Assembly: GCF_003432485.1 (NCBI RefSeq)
Contig: NZ_QVNQ01000005.1
Span: 664,018 to 728,017, forward strand
Length of the DNA stretch: 64,000 bases
Source of the DNA: Actinomadura spongiicola
GTDB lineage: Bacteria > Actinomycetota > Actinomycetes > Streptosporangiales > Streptosporangiaceae
Reading direction: 5' to 3'
Shown here: positions 1 through 9,128 of the stretch, in pieces
Numbering within the stretch: position 1 is the stretch's first letter
Layout: each line of letters starts with the position of its first letter
The notes under the pieces: model-generated
Told to the model about the DNA's origin: nothing
Seen by the model: the letters and a program-made list of their open reading frames with translations, nothing else
Database searches by the model: none
Program-made: the position numbers and the translations under genes

Positions 1-878
1 AACTCGCCGTCGTCGCCGTTCCCCGGTGTCGACAGGTACACCGACCGCCCGGAGCGAAGGCCGCCGCCGAGGTTGATGCGCGGCACGGTGAAGCCGAGCT
101 CACGGCGCAGCAGGCGGGCGAACTCCACGATCTCCCTCGCACAGAGGGTCTGATGCATCAGTTGACGTTCGGCGCTGTAGTCCGCCCGGATCCCGGGGAA
201 CCCGGCGTGGTGGGTGAGTCCGACGAACTCCAACTCCTCGGCCGACAGGACGGCCCTGACGACGGCCTCGGCCTCACCGCTCTGCGTGCTGGAACCGAAC
301 TTCCCCTCGGCAACGCGCAGAGTCCGCTCGTAACTGGGGTCACATTCCAACAGTTGGGCATAGGAGAGCTTCAGGCGGACGGCGCACGGAACCGACACCC
401 CGTAGTGCCGCGCGATGGAGCGGATGCGGTCCACCTCGGCGAGCGAATCAACATTGATCTGCCACACGCCCATGCGCACCGCCGCGGTCAGATACGCTCG
501 TGATTTCCCGTTCCCGTTGATGATCACCTTGCCGGCCGGTATTCCGGCGGAGACCGCGAGCGCGAGTTCGTGTTCAGAACTGCAGTCCAACGCCGCTCCA
601 AGCCCCCCCATCGTCTGGATGACCGCGCGGTTGTTGTTGGCCTTCATGGAGTAGGCGATCACCGGCCGCGGCAGCCGCGCGCTGAGTGCGGCCAGCAGGG
701 ACCTGTAGTTGTGCCTGAGCTGCGACGCGGACACCACCCACGTCGGGGTGCCGTGGTCGGCCGCCAGCCGGGTCAGATCCGCGCCGTCGAAGGTGACGGA
801 GCCGTCGGGGGCGTGGGCCAGGGCCTCAGGTGCGTGGGCGAGCGCCTCGGGCACATGGGCGAGGTCGGATACGGTCAT
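1..878 (-). CDS. PLP-dependent decarboxylase, ornithine/diaminopimelate type (partial)
   Basis: The gene runs off the left edge; 292 N-terminal residues are visible from ATG at 878. YSMKAN near residue 79 is the Schiff-base lysine motif of fold-III (alanine-racemase-like) decarboxylases, and a GGG glycine-rich loop for cofactor phosphate appears near the visible end. The family removes the alpha-carboxylate of diaminopimelate, ornithine or related amino acids; the specificity residues lie outside the window. Residues 8-24 contain a short tandem repeat (HVPEALA, HAPEALA, HAPDG). It follows the amidase-like gene in the same direction after about 110 bases, so it may belong to the same unit. Substrate not assignable. 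Confidence 0.85.
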   Translation of the reverse strand, partial: MTVSDLAHVPEALAHAPEALAHAPDGSVTFDGADLTRLAADHGTPTWVVSASQLRHNYRSLLAALSARLPRPVIAYSMKANNNRAVIQTMGGLGAALDCSSEHELALAVSAGIPAGKVIINGNGKSRAYLTAAVRMGVWQINVDSLAEVDRIRSIARHYGVSVPCAVRLKLSYAQLLECDPSYERTLRVAEGKFGSSTQSGEAEAVVRAVLSAEELEFVGLTHHAGFPGIRADYSAERQLMHQTLCAREIVEFARLLRRELGFTVPRINLGGGLRSGRSVYLSTPGNGDDGE

Positions 879-989
879 GTGGACACCGTCCTTAGAGGGC
901 GAGCACCGTGCCGGTACTCGGAGACAGTGACGATCACCTGGATCAGCGGGCCAGATGTCGATGAGCGGTCATCGCGGTTCGGATTTCCT

Positions 990-3332
990 TCAGTCAGCAG
1001 AAGGCTTGTGAAGGGGGTGGCGCGCCATTCTTCGGCCCCCGTGCCAGTTTCGAGTCCGGTCGGCATTGCCCAGTGGGACGGAGGTGTCGAGGAATCGGCG
1101 AAGCACGTTCTTCGTGATGCGTGAGACGTTGTTGTCGTAGCCGTTGTGCGAAAGGCTGCCCACCCAGTCGATGGAACCGACCGAGAACACCGCGCCCCCC
1201 TCGGGCGTTTCGAAGTAAGTGAGGTCGGCCCGGACGTCCGGGCACTCCGTGCCACCCTGTCCGGACTTCATCGCCATCACCTCCTCGACGACGTGCTGGA
1301 ACAGGTCGTCGTGCTCCCCTTGGGACGTGGCCACCACGAGCGCGTGCGGCGGCGTGCCGAGCGTGACATCGGCCCTGTCGATCTCCGCACCCGCGGCACC
1401 ACCACCGTTGTTGCCGAAATCCCCGATGGGCTCGTCCGTGTCCACTCCTTCGAAGACGAAGGCGACGCGCGGGTCCCGGCTCTCCGGCGTGCATCTGTAG
1501 GGCACCGAGGGACCGCCGCCCTGCGCGGTGAAACCGACGCCGACGAGGTGTTGCGGGGGGCGGCCCCGGTGCCTCCACAGGCCGCCCGGCTCGCCGTTGG
1601 AGTGGTGCTCTTCACCTGGTGGGCTGGCCCAGGCTCGTGTTCCCGCGTGGCCCCGGCGGATCTCGATCACGTGGGGACGATCTGGCAGCACCGTCGTGAC
1701 CCAGTAGAATCCGTTTCCGCCCAGGTACATCAGGCGCCCGCCGGTGTCCGTGTAGTGGGCCAGGGCGGTGAGTATCCCGTCGCTGACATACTCGGGATGC
1801 ATACCGGTGAGCACGACGTCGTACCCCTGGAGCAGTGCACCGCCCTCCTCGTGGAGATCCTCGTCGGTGATCACGTCGTAGTCGATGTGCTGCGCGTGCA
1901 GCCAGTCGAGGAGGTACATGTCCCCGCTGAAACACCAGCCGCCGCCCCCGCTGAGGAACCACCGGTAGGTCGGCTGGACGTTGAGCATGGGCCGCAGCCG
2001 GGAGACGTGCGCGGCTCCCGAGCCGTCGGAGTGGAGGTCGTAGAGCGACGGCCCCAGATCCAAGCGCCTGCCGATGACGGGGTCGATCTCGTCGATCACC
2101 GCGTCGGCGCCGCCGGTCATCTCCCTCATCCGCACGGGCCTGAGCCGGAGATTCGAATAGGCCATGTAGGTGAACGTCGAGGCGAGAAAGGCGACTCGCC
2201 GACCGACCCCGCCCCGGGGAGGACGGACGAAGAAGACTATGAAGTATTCCTCACGGTCGGTGCTGAGCCGCGCAGCGTAAGCGCCGCTGGGCAGGTGGTC
2301 CGGTACTTCGTAGCGGAACGCCGGATCCCACCGTGCGTCGTCCAGGTCGTCGTCATGGAAGTGGATCGCGCCGTATTCACCCGGTGACAGCCGGTGGTCA
2401 CGATATCGGCCGGTCCACCGGTGACCGGTCACAGCACGCAGCGGGGAGTTGACCGTCTCACCATGGATTCCGTGTCCGGACACGTCCACAATGCGCCGGC
2501 GTTCCATCTCCAGGCTGAAGTCCCAGTCGGCCAGGACGCTCGCGTTGAGCGCCCTGGCTTCCGTTCCTCCACCCAGCCGCGCCATCTCGGCGGCGGTCAG
2601 CGCCCGGTCGAGCACGCAAGGACCGTCCACCTTGCCGTTGAAGCCGCTCACCAGGCGAGGACGCCTACGCTCCCCCAGCGGTCCCACCAGGTTCTCGCCG
2701 CCGATGAGCACCGGAGCGTCAACGTCGACGGGCGGCTCGGATCCGATGTCCGAGGTTCGCTCCGCCCGGTCGGGGTCGCCCGCGTAGCGACGCAGCGGTC
2801 GTTGTACGAGACGGACGGTGCCGGCACCGAGATCGACCGCTGCCGCCACGAGATACCAGTGCCCGGCGAGAAGGGGAACGCCGGTGGTGACGAGCACGTC
2901 ACCGGCCCGGAACGCGAGCGCACCGGTCTCGTCGAGCAGCATGCCAAGGCCGCCCCGGGGCTGAGCGGATCCCCTCATGAGGATTCCCTGGCGGCCCCGG
3001 CCGGGCGTGGTGGGGCATATCCACGCTTGCAGGGTGAACTGGTCGCCGGTCAGCAGCCCGCTACCGGTGACCAGCGCGTACGACCCAGGCCGCACCGGCT
3101 GGGCCTGCCCCGGGTAGTCGCCGTCGATCGGGGCGCCGACCCGTTCGCAGGCCAAGGTCTCGGCCTCTCCCCTGGTGCGCGGACCGCCCCGGGTCAGTCT
3201 GACGATCTCCGCCCGATAGCGCTCGGGTTCGGAGCTCACCATGAAGGTGATCGTCTCGCCGGGCGCGACCGACCAGCGATCGGCGTAGCCGATGAGGTGC
3301 TCGGTACGGCGTGCCCGCGTAGCCGCGGTCAT
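990..3332 (-). CDS. N,N-dimethylformamidase-like large (beta) subunit
   Basis: 780 residues, close to the usual length of DMFase large subunits. The N-terminus (HLIGYADRWSVAPGETITF) matches the opening of that family. Residues roughly 85-260 look like a LamG/concanavalin-type jelly roll, and the C-terminal half carries the conserved catalytic-domain stretches SFTF/YMAYSN-like, GGWCFSGD-like and YLGGNGFYWVT. DMFases are iron-dependent amidohydrolases that hydrolyse small formamides to formate and amine. The ATG overlaps the stop of the upstream SDR (ATGA), so it is translationally coupled. The small alpha subunit of classical DMFase is not visible nearby, so the true substrate may differ; a polyamine-type ABC importer in the operon suggests an imported amide. 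Confidence 0.82.
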   Translation of the reverse strand: MTAATRARRTEHLIGYADRWSVAPGETITFMVSSEPERYRAEIVRLTRGGPRTRGEAETLACERVGAPIDGDYPGQAQPVRPGSYALVTGSGLLTGDQFTLQAWICPTTPGRGRQGILMRGSAQPRGGLGMLLDETGALAFRAGDVLVTTGVPLLAGHWYLVAAAVDLGAGTVRLVQRPLRRYAGDPDRAERTSDIGSEPPVDVDAPVLIGGENLVGPLGERRRPRLVSGFNGKVDGPCVLDRALTAAEMARLGGGTEARALNASVLADWDFSLEMERRRIVDVSGHGIHGETVNSPLRAVTGHRWTGRYRDHRLSPGEYGAIHFHDDDLDDARWDPAFRYEVPDHLPSGAYAARLSTDREEYFIVFFVRPPRGGVGRRVAFLASTFTYMAYSNLRLRPVRMREMTGGADAVIDEIDPVIGRRLDLGPSLYDLHSDGSGAAHVSRLRPMLNVQPTYRWFLSGGGGWCFSGDMYLLDWLHAQHIDYDVITDEDLHEEGGALLQGYDVVLTGMHPEYVSDGILTALAHYTDTGGRLMYLGGNGFYWVTTVLPDRPHVIEIRRGHAGTRAWASPPGEEHHSNGEPGGLWRHRGRPPQHLVGVGFTAQGGGPSVPYRCTPESRDPRVAFVFEGVDTDEPIGDFGNNGGGAAGAEIDRADVTLGTPPHALVVATSQGEHDDLFQHVVEEVMAMKSGQGGTECPDVRADLTYFETPEGGAVFSVGSIDWVGSLSHNGYDNNVSRITKNVLRRFLDTSVPLGNADRTRNWHGGRRMARHPLHKPSAD

Positions 3333-4156
3333 GCGCGCAACCCCCCGTCCACCCGGATGACCTGGCCGGTGACGTAGTCCGACAGATCGGTGGCGAGGAA
3401 CTCGATGGCGGCGGCGCAGTCCTCCACGGTGCCGAGCCGGCGCAACGCGATCTCCCCGGTCACCTCGTCGAGACCCAGCTCGCGTATCTTCGGCATCAGC
3501 CGTCCGGTGCCGATCGCCCCGGGCGCGATCACGTTCGCGGTGACGCCCTCCGGGCCGAGTTCCTGCGCCAGGCACCGGGTGTACATGATGATCGCCGCTT
3601 TCGCCGCGGCGTAGTGGGCGTAGCCGCCATCGGGCCGGGGGTGGAGCCCGGAGACCGAGGAGACCGTGACGATCTTGCCTGATCGTCGTGCGCGCATCAC
3701 CTCGGCGACCGGGACGCACGTGTTGACCGTCGTCAGCAGGTTGTGCGCGATCACGGTGGAGAGCTGGTCGAGGTCGAGGCGCGCGGCGGTGTTCTCCGTC
3801 AGCGCACCGGTCCCGCCGCCCGCGTTGCACACGCACACGTCGATGCGCCCGAAGGCGTCCATGACCTCCTCGACCATTCGGCGGGCCGAGGCCGCATCGC
3901 GCAGGTCGGCTTCGACGGCCAGCGCGCCACCGCCCATCGTCTCGATCTCGTCGGCGGTGTCGGCTCCCGTCATCGGTTCTCGTTCGCCGGCGAACTCCGC
4001 GTAGGAGCGCAGATCCCGGTCGACGACGGCCACGGCGGCGCCCAGCCGGGCCAGCCGCAGCGCGTAACCGCGACCGATGCCGCGAGCCGCGCCGGTCACG
4101 ATCGCCACGCGGCCCGCGAGCGCGGCACCGACCCCATCGGTGGAGGGAGTCCTCAC
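3329..4156 (-). CDS. SDR-family NAD(P)-dependent oxidoreductase
   Basis: 275 residues from a GTG that overlaps the stop of the ABC ATPase gene (GTGA). The Rossmann motif TGAARGIG lies near residue 22, NAG-type segment CNAGGG follows, and the catalytic Ser (VSSVSG) and YAAAK pair are present. The C-terminus VIRVDGG is typical of classical SDRs. There is an insertion of about 20 residues between beta-2 and beta-3 (around RSYAEFAGEREP), longer than in FabG and often seen in carveol/mycofactocin-coupled SDRs, though I would not assign mycofactocin dependence from this alone. It is embedded between transporter and amidase-like genes and probably oxidises an intermediate of the same catabolic route. 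Confidence 0.88.
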   Translation of the reverse strand: MRTPSTDGVGAALAGRVAIVTGAARGIGRGYALRLARLGAAVAVVDRDLRSYAEFAGEREPMTGADTADEIETMGGGALAVEADLRDAASARRMVEEVMDAFGRIDVCVCNAGGGTGALTENTAARLDLDQLSTVIAHNLLTTVNTCVPVAEVMRARRSGKIVTVSSVSGLHPRPDGGYAHYAAAKAAIIMYTRCLAQELGPEGVTANVIAPGAIGTGRLMPKIRELGLDEVTGEIALRRLGTVEDCAAAIEFLATDLSDYVTGQVIRVDGGLRA

Positions 4157-5292
4157 GAGGTCGCCTCCCGCTCGGCGGCCGGCGCCTCCAGGAGGATCGC
4201 GTCGGCGCGGTCCCACGTCAGCTCGACGTGGTCGCCCCGGCCGATCCCGGGATCGGCATGCGCGGCCCCGACCCGGGCCTGGCACGTGCTGCCGTCGGGC
4301 AGCGCGACGAGGTACCTGCGGTCGGAGCCGAGGTAGATCACGTCCTGCACGACGCCGGTGAGGATGTTCCGCCCGGGTTCCGGCTCGGAGTCGCCGCGCC
4401 GTCGCCGCAGGACGCGGATGCGCTCGGGACGGACGACCACCACGGCGTCCGCGCCGTCGCCGATCGGGCACGGACCGTCGATCGACACGGTGATCGGCGG
4501 CCTCCGCGGGGCGATGAGGCGCCCCACCTTCCCCTTGCCGTCCAAGGTGCCGTGGAAGACGTTGGACTCCCCCATGAACTCCGCCACGAAGACCGACTCG
4601 GGGAGTTCGTAGAGTTCTTCCGCTGTGCCCACCTGCCGGATCCGGCCGTCGTCGTAGATCGCGATGCGATCGCTCATCACGAGGGCCTCCTCCTGGTCGT
4701 GGGTGACGTAGCAGATGGTGATGCCGAGCTCGCGGTGGATCCGCATGATCTCCAGTTGGAGGGCCTCGCGGAGCCTCTTGTCGAGCGCGCCCATGGGTTC
4801 GTCCATCAGCAGGACCTGCGGTTCGAAGACGAGCGCGCGAGCGAGCGCCACCCGCTGCTGCTGCCCGCCGGACAACTGGCGCGGGTAGCGGTCCCCTGTG
4901 CCTTCGAGGCGGACGGTCGCCAGCGCGTGCCGCACTCGCTTGGCACGCTCCGCCTTCCCGATCCCGCGGACGCGCAGCGGGAAGGCGATGTTCTCGGCGG
5001 CCGTGAGATGCGGGAACAGCGCGTAGTTCTGGAAGACCACGCCGATGTTCCTGCGGTGCGCGGGCAACTGGGTGATGGGCTGCTCGCCCAGCCAGACCTC
5101 TCCCGAGTCCGGTGCCTCGAAACCGGCGATGATCTTCAGTGTGGTCGTCTTACCGGAGCCCGAAGCGCCCAGCAGGGTGAGGAACTCACCCGGAGCCATC
5201 CGGAAGGACACATCGTCCACCGCGGAGACCTTGTCGTAGCGTTTGGCGATCCCGCGCACTTCCAGGTGGCCGGCGGACCTGGTGGTCGTCAT
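4153..5292 (-). CDS. ABC transporter ATP-binding protein, spermidine/putrescine (PotA) type
   Basis: 379 residues. Walker A GASGSGKTT near residue 41, Q-loop, signature LSGGQQQR, Walker B LLMDEP and an H-loop (VTHDQEEA) are all present, followed by a C-terminal TOBE-like regulatory domain from about residue 245, as in PotA/FbpC/CUT1 importers. It energises import by the two permeases encoded directly upstream. Its stop overlaps the SDR start, and it begins about 45 bases after the second permease gene. Confidence 0.93.
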   Translation of the reverse strand: MTTTRSAGHLEVRGIAKRYDKVSAVDDVSFRMAPGEFLTLLGASGSGKTTTLKIIAGFEAPDSGEVWLGEQPITQLPAHRRNIGVVFQNYALFPHLTAAENIAFPLRVRGIGKAERAKRVRHALATVRLEGTGDRYPRQLSGGQQQRVALARALVFEPQVLLMDEPMGALDKRLREALQLEIMRIHRELGITICYVTHDQEEALVMSDRIAIYDDGRIRQVGTAEELYELPESVFVAEFMGESNVFHGTLDGKGKVGRLIAPRRPPITVSIDGPCPIGDGADAVVVVRPERIRVLRRRRGDSEPEPGRNILTGVVQDVIYLGSDRRYLVALPDGSTCQARVGAAHADPGIGRGDHVELTWDRADAILLEAPAAEREATS

Positions 5293-5338
5293 ACGGCATT
5301 CCCCATGTCTTGATCCGTCTTCGCGTCTTGGTCCGGCG

Positions 5339-6127
5339 TCATGTCATGGTCCGGCGGCGTGCGAGCAGGGCGACGCCGAGCGCTATCACCGTGACCAGGA
5401 TGAGCAGGGTGGCCGCGGCGGCGACCGTCGGATCGACCCCGCTGCGCACCTGGTTGAAGATCACGACCGGCAGGGTGCGAACGACCGGGTCGGTGATGAA
5501 CAGGGCGACCACGATCTCGTCCCATGAGGTGATGAACGCGAAGAGCGCGCTGGCCGCGACTCCAGGTGCGATCAGCGGCAGCGTGACCCGGAAGAAGGTG
5601 GTCAGCGGCCCGGCACCGAGGCTCGCCGCCGCCAGCTCCAGGTTGCGGTCGAACGAACGCAGGCTGTTGGTGACGGACACGATGACCAGCGGAAGCGCCA
5701 GCACGGTGTGCGCCAGGACCAGACCGGCGGTCGTGCCGACGATTCCGAGCCGCACGAACACGAAGTACGTGCCGATCGCGGTGATGACCGTCGGGACGAC
5801 GATCGGGCTCAGCACCAGCGAGCTCGTCAGCTGCCTCCCGCGGAACCGTCCACGGGTCAGCCCCAGCGCCGTCGAGGTGCCGATGGCCGTCGCGGCGACG
5901 GCCGTGAAGAAGCCCACCTCCAGGCTCTTCAGCGTCGCGTCCCGCAATGCCTGGTCGGTCAGTAGGATCTCGTACCACCTGAGGCTGAAACCGCGCGGCG
6001 GCCAGCGCAGGAGGGTGCCCTCGGTGAACGAGAGCGGGATGACGACGAGCGTGGGCAGCAGCAGGAAGATCGCGATCAGCGCGACGACCGAGTGCAGGCC
6101 GCCCTTCCACGGGAACCGGTTCATCAT
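5339..6127 (-). CDS. ABC transporter permease, PotC type
   Basis: 262 residues with about six hydrophobic helices. The EAA-loop region reads ELAAASLGAGPLTTFFRVTLPL, the coupling helix that contacts the ATPase. PotC-like permeases form the second half of the transmembrane channel. Two adjacent ATG codons occur (6127 and 6124); the first overlaps the stop of the preceding permease gene as ATGATGA and is chosen. The C-terminus ends in positively charged LLARRR. Confidence 0.92.
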   Translation of the reverse strand: MMNRFPWKGGLHSVVALIAIFLLLPTLVVIPLSFTEGTLLRWPPRGFSLRWYEILLTDQALRDATLKSLEVGFFTAVAATAIGTSTALGLTRGRFRGRQLTSSLVLSPIVVPTVITAIGTYFVFVRLGIVGTTAGLVLAHTVLALPLVIVSVTNSLRSFDRNLELAAASLGAGPLTTFFRVTLPLIAPGVAASALFAFITSWDEIVVALFITDPVVRTLPVVIFNQVRSGVDPTVAAAATLLILVTVIALGVALLARRRTMT

Positions 6128-6978
6128 TCCTCGTATCCCATGACCGAGCGCAGGTCGACGAGCCAGGTGCCCGCCCAGACCACCGCCAGCGTCGCGACGA
6201 GCAGAACGACGCCGAGCGCGCCGCCCACGCCGAAGTTCAACTGACCGGTGACCTGCTCGACGATGAGTTGACCGATGAGCGGCTTGCCCGGGTCGCCGAG
6301 TACGGCCGGTGTGAGGTAGAACCCGAGCGAGATGACGAGCACGATGAGGCTCCCCGCGTAGATCCCGGCCATGCTGAGCGGTAGGAAGATCCTGCGGAAG
6401 GCGGTCAGCGGCGAGGCGCCCAGGCTCATCGCGGCCCGGGTGAGGTTCGGGTCGATCCGCCGCATCCCGGCGTAGAGCGAGAGCACCATGAACGGCAGCA
6501 GCACGTGCGTCATGCCGATGGTGGTACCGAGTGCGTTGCGGATCAGTGGCAGCGGCCGGTCGATCACGCCGGCGTCCAGCAGCGTGGTGTTGACGATTCC
6601 GGTGTCTTGAAGCCACACCGACCACGCGAAGGTGCGCACGAGGATGCTCGACCAGAACGGCAGCAATACGAAGAACCCCAGGATCAGCGCCAGCGTGCGA
6701 CCGCCCGTGTGCATCAGGTAGGCGTACGGGTAGCCGAGCAACAGACAGGCCCCGGTGGTGACCAGCGCGACGACGAACGTGGTGACGTACGCGTCCAGGT
6801 AGACCGGCGATTCCGCGAAGACCGCATAATTGGATGGGGACGGCGTGGTGAGGCTGAGGATCGCCATGTCGGCAAGGGGCCACCCGAAGAGCACCAGCAG
6901 GAACAGAATGCCCGGGGCGGCCAGCAGTCCCCAGCCGCGAAGCCTTTTCACCGTCATACGGCCGGTCAACGCGAGCAC
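6124..6978 (-). CDS. ABC transporter permease, PotB type
   Basis: 284 residues from a GTG preceded by GGAGGA with 6 bases spacing; an in-frame ATG at 6957 is a less likely start. Six predicted membrane helices, with the EAA loop TRAAMSLGASPLTAFRRIFLPL. It forms the heterodimeric membrane channel with the next permease. Gene order of binding protein, PotB-like, PotC-like and ATPase is that of polyamine/opine-family importers. Confidence 0.92.
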   Translation of the reverse strand: MLALTGRMTVKRLRGWGLLAAPGILFLLVLFGWPLADMAILSLTTPSPSNYAVFAESPVYLDAYVTTFVVALVTTGACLLLGYPYAYLMHTGGRTLALILGFFVLLPFWSSILVRTFAWSVWLQDTGIVNTTLLDAGVIDRPLPLIRNALGTTIGMTHVLLPFMVLSLYAGMRRIDPNLTRAAMSLGASPLTAFRRIFLPLSMAGIYAGSLIVLVISLGFYLTPAVLGDPGKPLIGQLIVEQVTGQLNFGVGGALGVVLLVATLAVVWAGTWLVDLRSVMGYEE

Positions 6979-6997
6979 GACGGATCCTCCGCTCGGG

Positions 6998-8080
6998 TCA
7001 TTTCTTCAGCCATTCGTTCAGGCGCTGCGCAAGCATCTTCTGGTTCGTGGCGTAGTAGAGGCTGTCGTAGGCGAAGGACGCGCCGCCCTTACCGGACGGC
7101 AGGAAGCCATAGGTGGCAGCGGACTCGTCGGGGCGAGCCTCCGGGTGGCCGGGCGCGACCGGATAGATGTTGGAGAGCTGCGCGTTGTGCTCGGCGTCGG
7201 TCATGTAGGCGGCGAGCTTCATGGCGGCGTCCTTGTTCTTCGCCCCCTTCGGGATGACCAGGTAGTCGCTGCCCAGCCCGTACTCGTTCCACACGACGCC
7301 GATCTTGGCGCCGTCCTTGGCCATCGCGTACGCCTGGCTGGAGAAGACGGACGCCAGGGCGACCTCCCCGTCGGCGAGCAGCCGCACGGTGTCGGTGGGA
7401 GAGGGCGCCCAGATGAGCGACGACCGGATCGAGTCCAGTTTCCGGAATGCCCGATCGACGTCGAGCGGGAACAGCTTGTCGATGGGCACGCCATCGGCCA
7501 GCAGAGCCGACTCGTAGATGCCGGTCGGACCGGATACGCGGAAGAACGCCCGTTTGCCCGGGTATGCACCGAGGTCGAACCACTCGGCCCAGGTCTTGGG
7601 CGGATTGGGGATCTTGTCGGTTCGGTATCCCATGACGCTGGCGTACCTGTGCAGCGGTACCCGGTAGGGTGTGCCGCCCTCCCCCGCGGTGCAGGCGATC
7701 AGGCGGCAGTCCAGCGGTTCGAGGAGGGCCTCGTGCTCGCCCGTGCCGAAGTCGCCGCCGACGTCGACCAGGTCCCAGGTGACATTGCCGGACTTGACCA
7801 TGGCCTCGATGCGGGAGTAGTCGGTCGAGCCGACGTCCTGAACGATCTTGACGTTGGGATGTTCCCGCATGTACGGGGCCAGGTATGCCTTCTCCTGCGC
7901 CTTCTGCAGAGCGCCTCCGTTGCCGGCGAAGGTCACCCTCTCCGACTTGCCTGCCGCGCTCTCGCCCGGGCCGCACGCGCCGAGGAACGGGGCGGAGCCC
8001 AGAAGGGCTGCTCCGCCCAGTCCACCCCGTAGCACCTGCCGGCGGGTCGGCCAGTCGCCGCCGCGTCCGTGGTCTCGCAT
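6998..8080 (-). CDS. ABC transporter substrate-binding protein, PotD-like, Tat lipoprotein
   Basis: 360 residues from ATG at 8080 with GGGAGAGGTGACGTC upstream. The N-terminus has a twin-arginine motif (PTRRQVLRGG) followed by a hydrophobic stretch and a lipobox ending LGACG, so the protein is probably folded in the cytoplasm, exported by Tat and lipid-anchored. The body has the extracellular binding-protein family 1 pattern (VTFAGNGGALQKAQEKAYLAPY, then GNVTWDLVDVGG). It is first in the operon. Ligand not predictable; the family binds polyamines and related cationic amines or amides. Confidence 0.92.
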   Translation of the reverse strand: MRDHGRGGDWPTRRQVLRGGLGGAALLGSAPFLGACGPGESAAGKSERVTFAGNGGALQKAQEKAYLAPYMREHPNVKIVQDVGSTDYSRIEAMVKSGNVTWDLVDVGGDFGTGEHEALLEPLDCRLIACTAGEGGTPYRVPLHRYASVMGYRTDKIPNPPKTWAEWFDLGAYPGKRAFFRVSGPTGIYESALLADGVPIDKLFPLDVDRAFRKLDSIRSSLIWAPSPTDTVRLLADGEVALASVFSSQAYAMAKDGAKIGVVWNEYGLGSDYLVIPKGAKNKDAAMKLAAYMTDAEHNAQLSNIYPVAPGHPEARPDESAATYGFLPSGKGGASFAYDSLYYATNQKMLAQRLNEWLKK

Positions 8081-8435
8081 GACGTCACCTCTCCCAGTCT
8101 CACTCCGTGGTGGCCCCGAATCCACAAGGAGTGCGGCGAATCGGATCCAAGTATCCAATTGACTTCCAGTACTGTCAAGAGGTCGACATCCCAGGATAGG
8201 CCTCCCACCTGGGCGATCATGCGGATCTCCTGCGTACACGCGGGGTCCGCTCGACGGATCGCTATGTGAGCCGTCCCGCCAACGACTCGTCCAAAGCCAC
8301 GGCGACGGGCCAGATTGGATACGGGAACTCCTTCGTGCAGCCTCTGACGCTGAAGCCGATCTCGGTTGCGCCAGCTTTGAGACGGTGACCGACCCCTATT
8401 AGGATCCAGTTATCCAGAGCGCGAGGAGCGTGAGC
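8081..8435. promoter_or_regulatory. Divergent intergenic region with repeated GGATCCA-TATCCA sites
   Basis: This 355-base region separates the ABC/amidase operon from the divergent GntR gene and should hold both promoters. It contains two related 17-base sites at 8143-8159 (GGATCCAAGTATCCAAT) and 8402-8418 (GGATCCAGTTATCCAGA), matching at 13 of 17 positions, plus ATTGGATAC at 8314-8322, the exact reverse complement of the end of the first site. The second site ends 17 bases before the GntR start codon. I infer they are operators for the GntR protein; no binding data exist here. Confidence 0.55.
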
Positions 8436-9128
8436 ATGTCAACGGATCAGCAAGCATGGCGGACCCAGCGCCGGGGAGGCGAGTCGCTCGGCCACTTCGT
8501 CACACGGGCGATCCGCGAGGCGGTCGTCAGCGGGCAGTTGGCCCCCGGCGAGCGGATCCCTCAAGAGCAGATCGGCAGTGCGCTCGAAGTGAGCCGCATC
8601 CCGGTACGCGAGGCGCTCCGACAGCTGGAGAGCGAAGGCCTGGTCCAACTGACGCCCAACAGCTTCGCCCGGGTCGCCAAGCTGGACTTCGCGGAAGTCA
8701 GCGAGATCTACCTCATGCGCGAACGGCTGGAGCCGCTCGCGATGGAGCTCAGTGTCCCCGGCCTCACCGAAGCCCAACTGCGGCACCTCGGCGGCCTGCG
8801 CGACGACATCGTCGGCAACCGGGACAACGTCGAGACGGTGCTCCAGCTCGACCGTGAGTTCCACCTCGCCTGCTACGGGGGCGCGCCGGCCCGGATCCGG
8901 CGGCTCGTCGGCGAGTTCTGGAACGCAACACAGCACGCGCGCCGGGCCTACCGCAACGTGGTGAAGCCCGACGACGACGAGCACGAGGTGATGCGCGCCG
9001 AACACTTTCTCATCCACGAGGCGATCAAGGCGGGCAACGGCGAGCAGGCCGGCGCGCTCGTGCGCACACACATAGCGCGCACCCGGATTCGGCTGCAACA
9101 GGAAATGTCCGAAGGGAGGGAGGCATGA
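8436..9128 (+). CDS. GntR-family transcriptional regulator, FadR subfamily
   Basis: 230 residues. The ATG at 8436 is favoured over GTG at 8430 because GAGGAG lies 7 bases before it. An N-terminal winged helix-turn-helix (QIGSALEVSRIPVREALRQLE) is followed by an FCD ligand-binding domain, with likely metal-binding positions in DREFHLACY and EHFLIHEAI. Such proteins usually repress catabolic operons and release DNA on binding a carboxylate ligand. It is divergent from the ABC/amidase operon and overlaps the following SDR gene by ATGA, so it probably regulates both. Confidence 0.93.
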   Translation: MSTDQQAWRTQRRGGESLGHFVTRAIREAVVSGQLAPGERIPQEQIGSALEVSRIPVREALRQLESEGLVQLTPNSFARVAKLDFAEVSEIYLMRERLEPLAMELSVPGLTEAQLRHLGGLRDDIVGNRDNVETVLQLDREFHLACYGGAPARIRRLVGEFWNATQHARRAYRNVVKPDDDEHEVMRAEHFLIHEAIKAGNGEQAGALVRTHIARTRIRLQQEMSEGREA

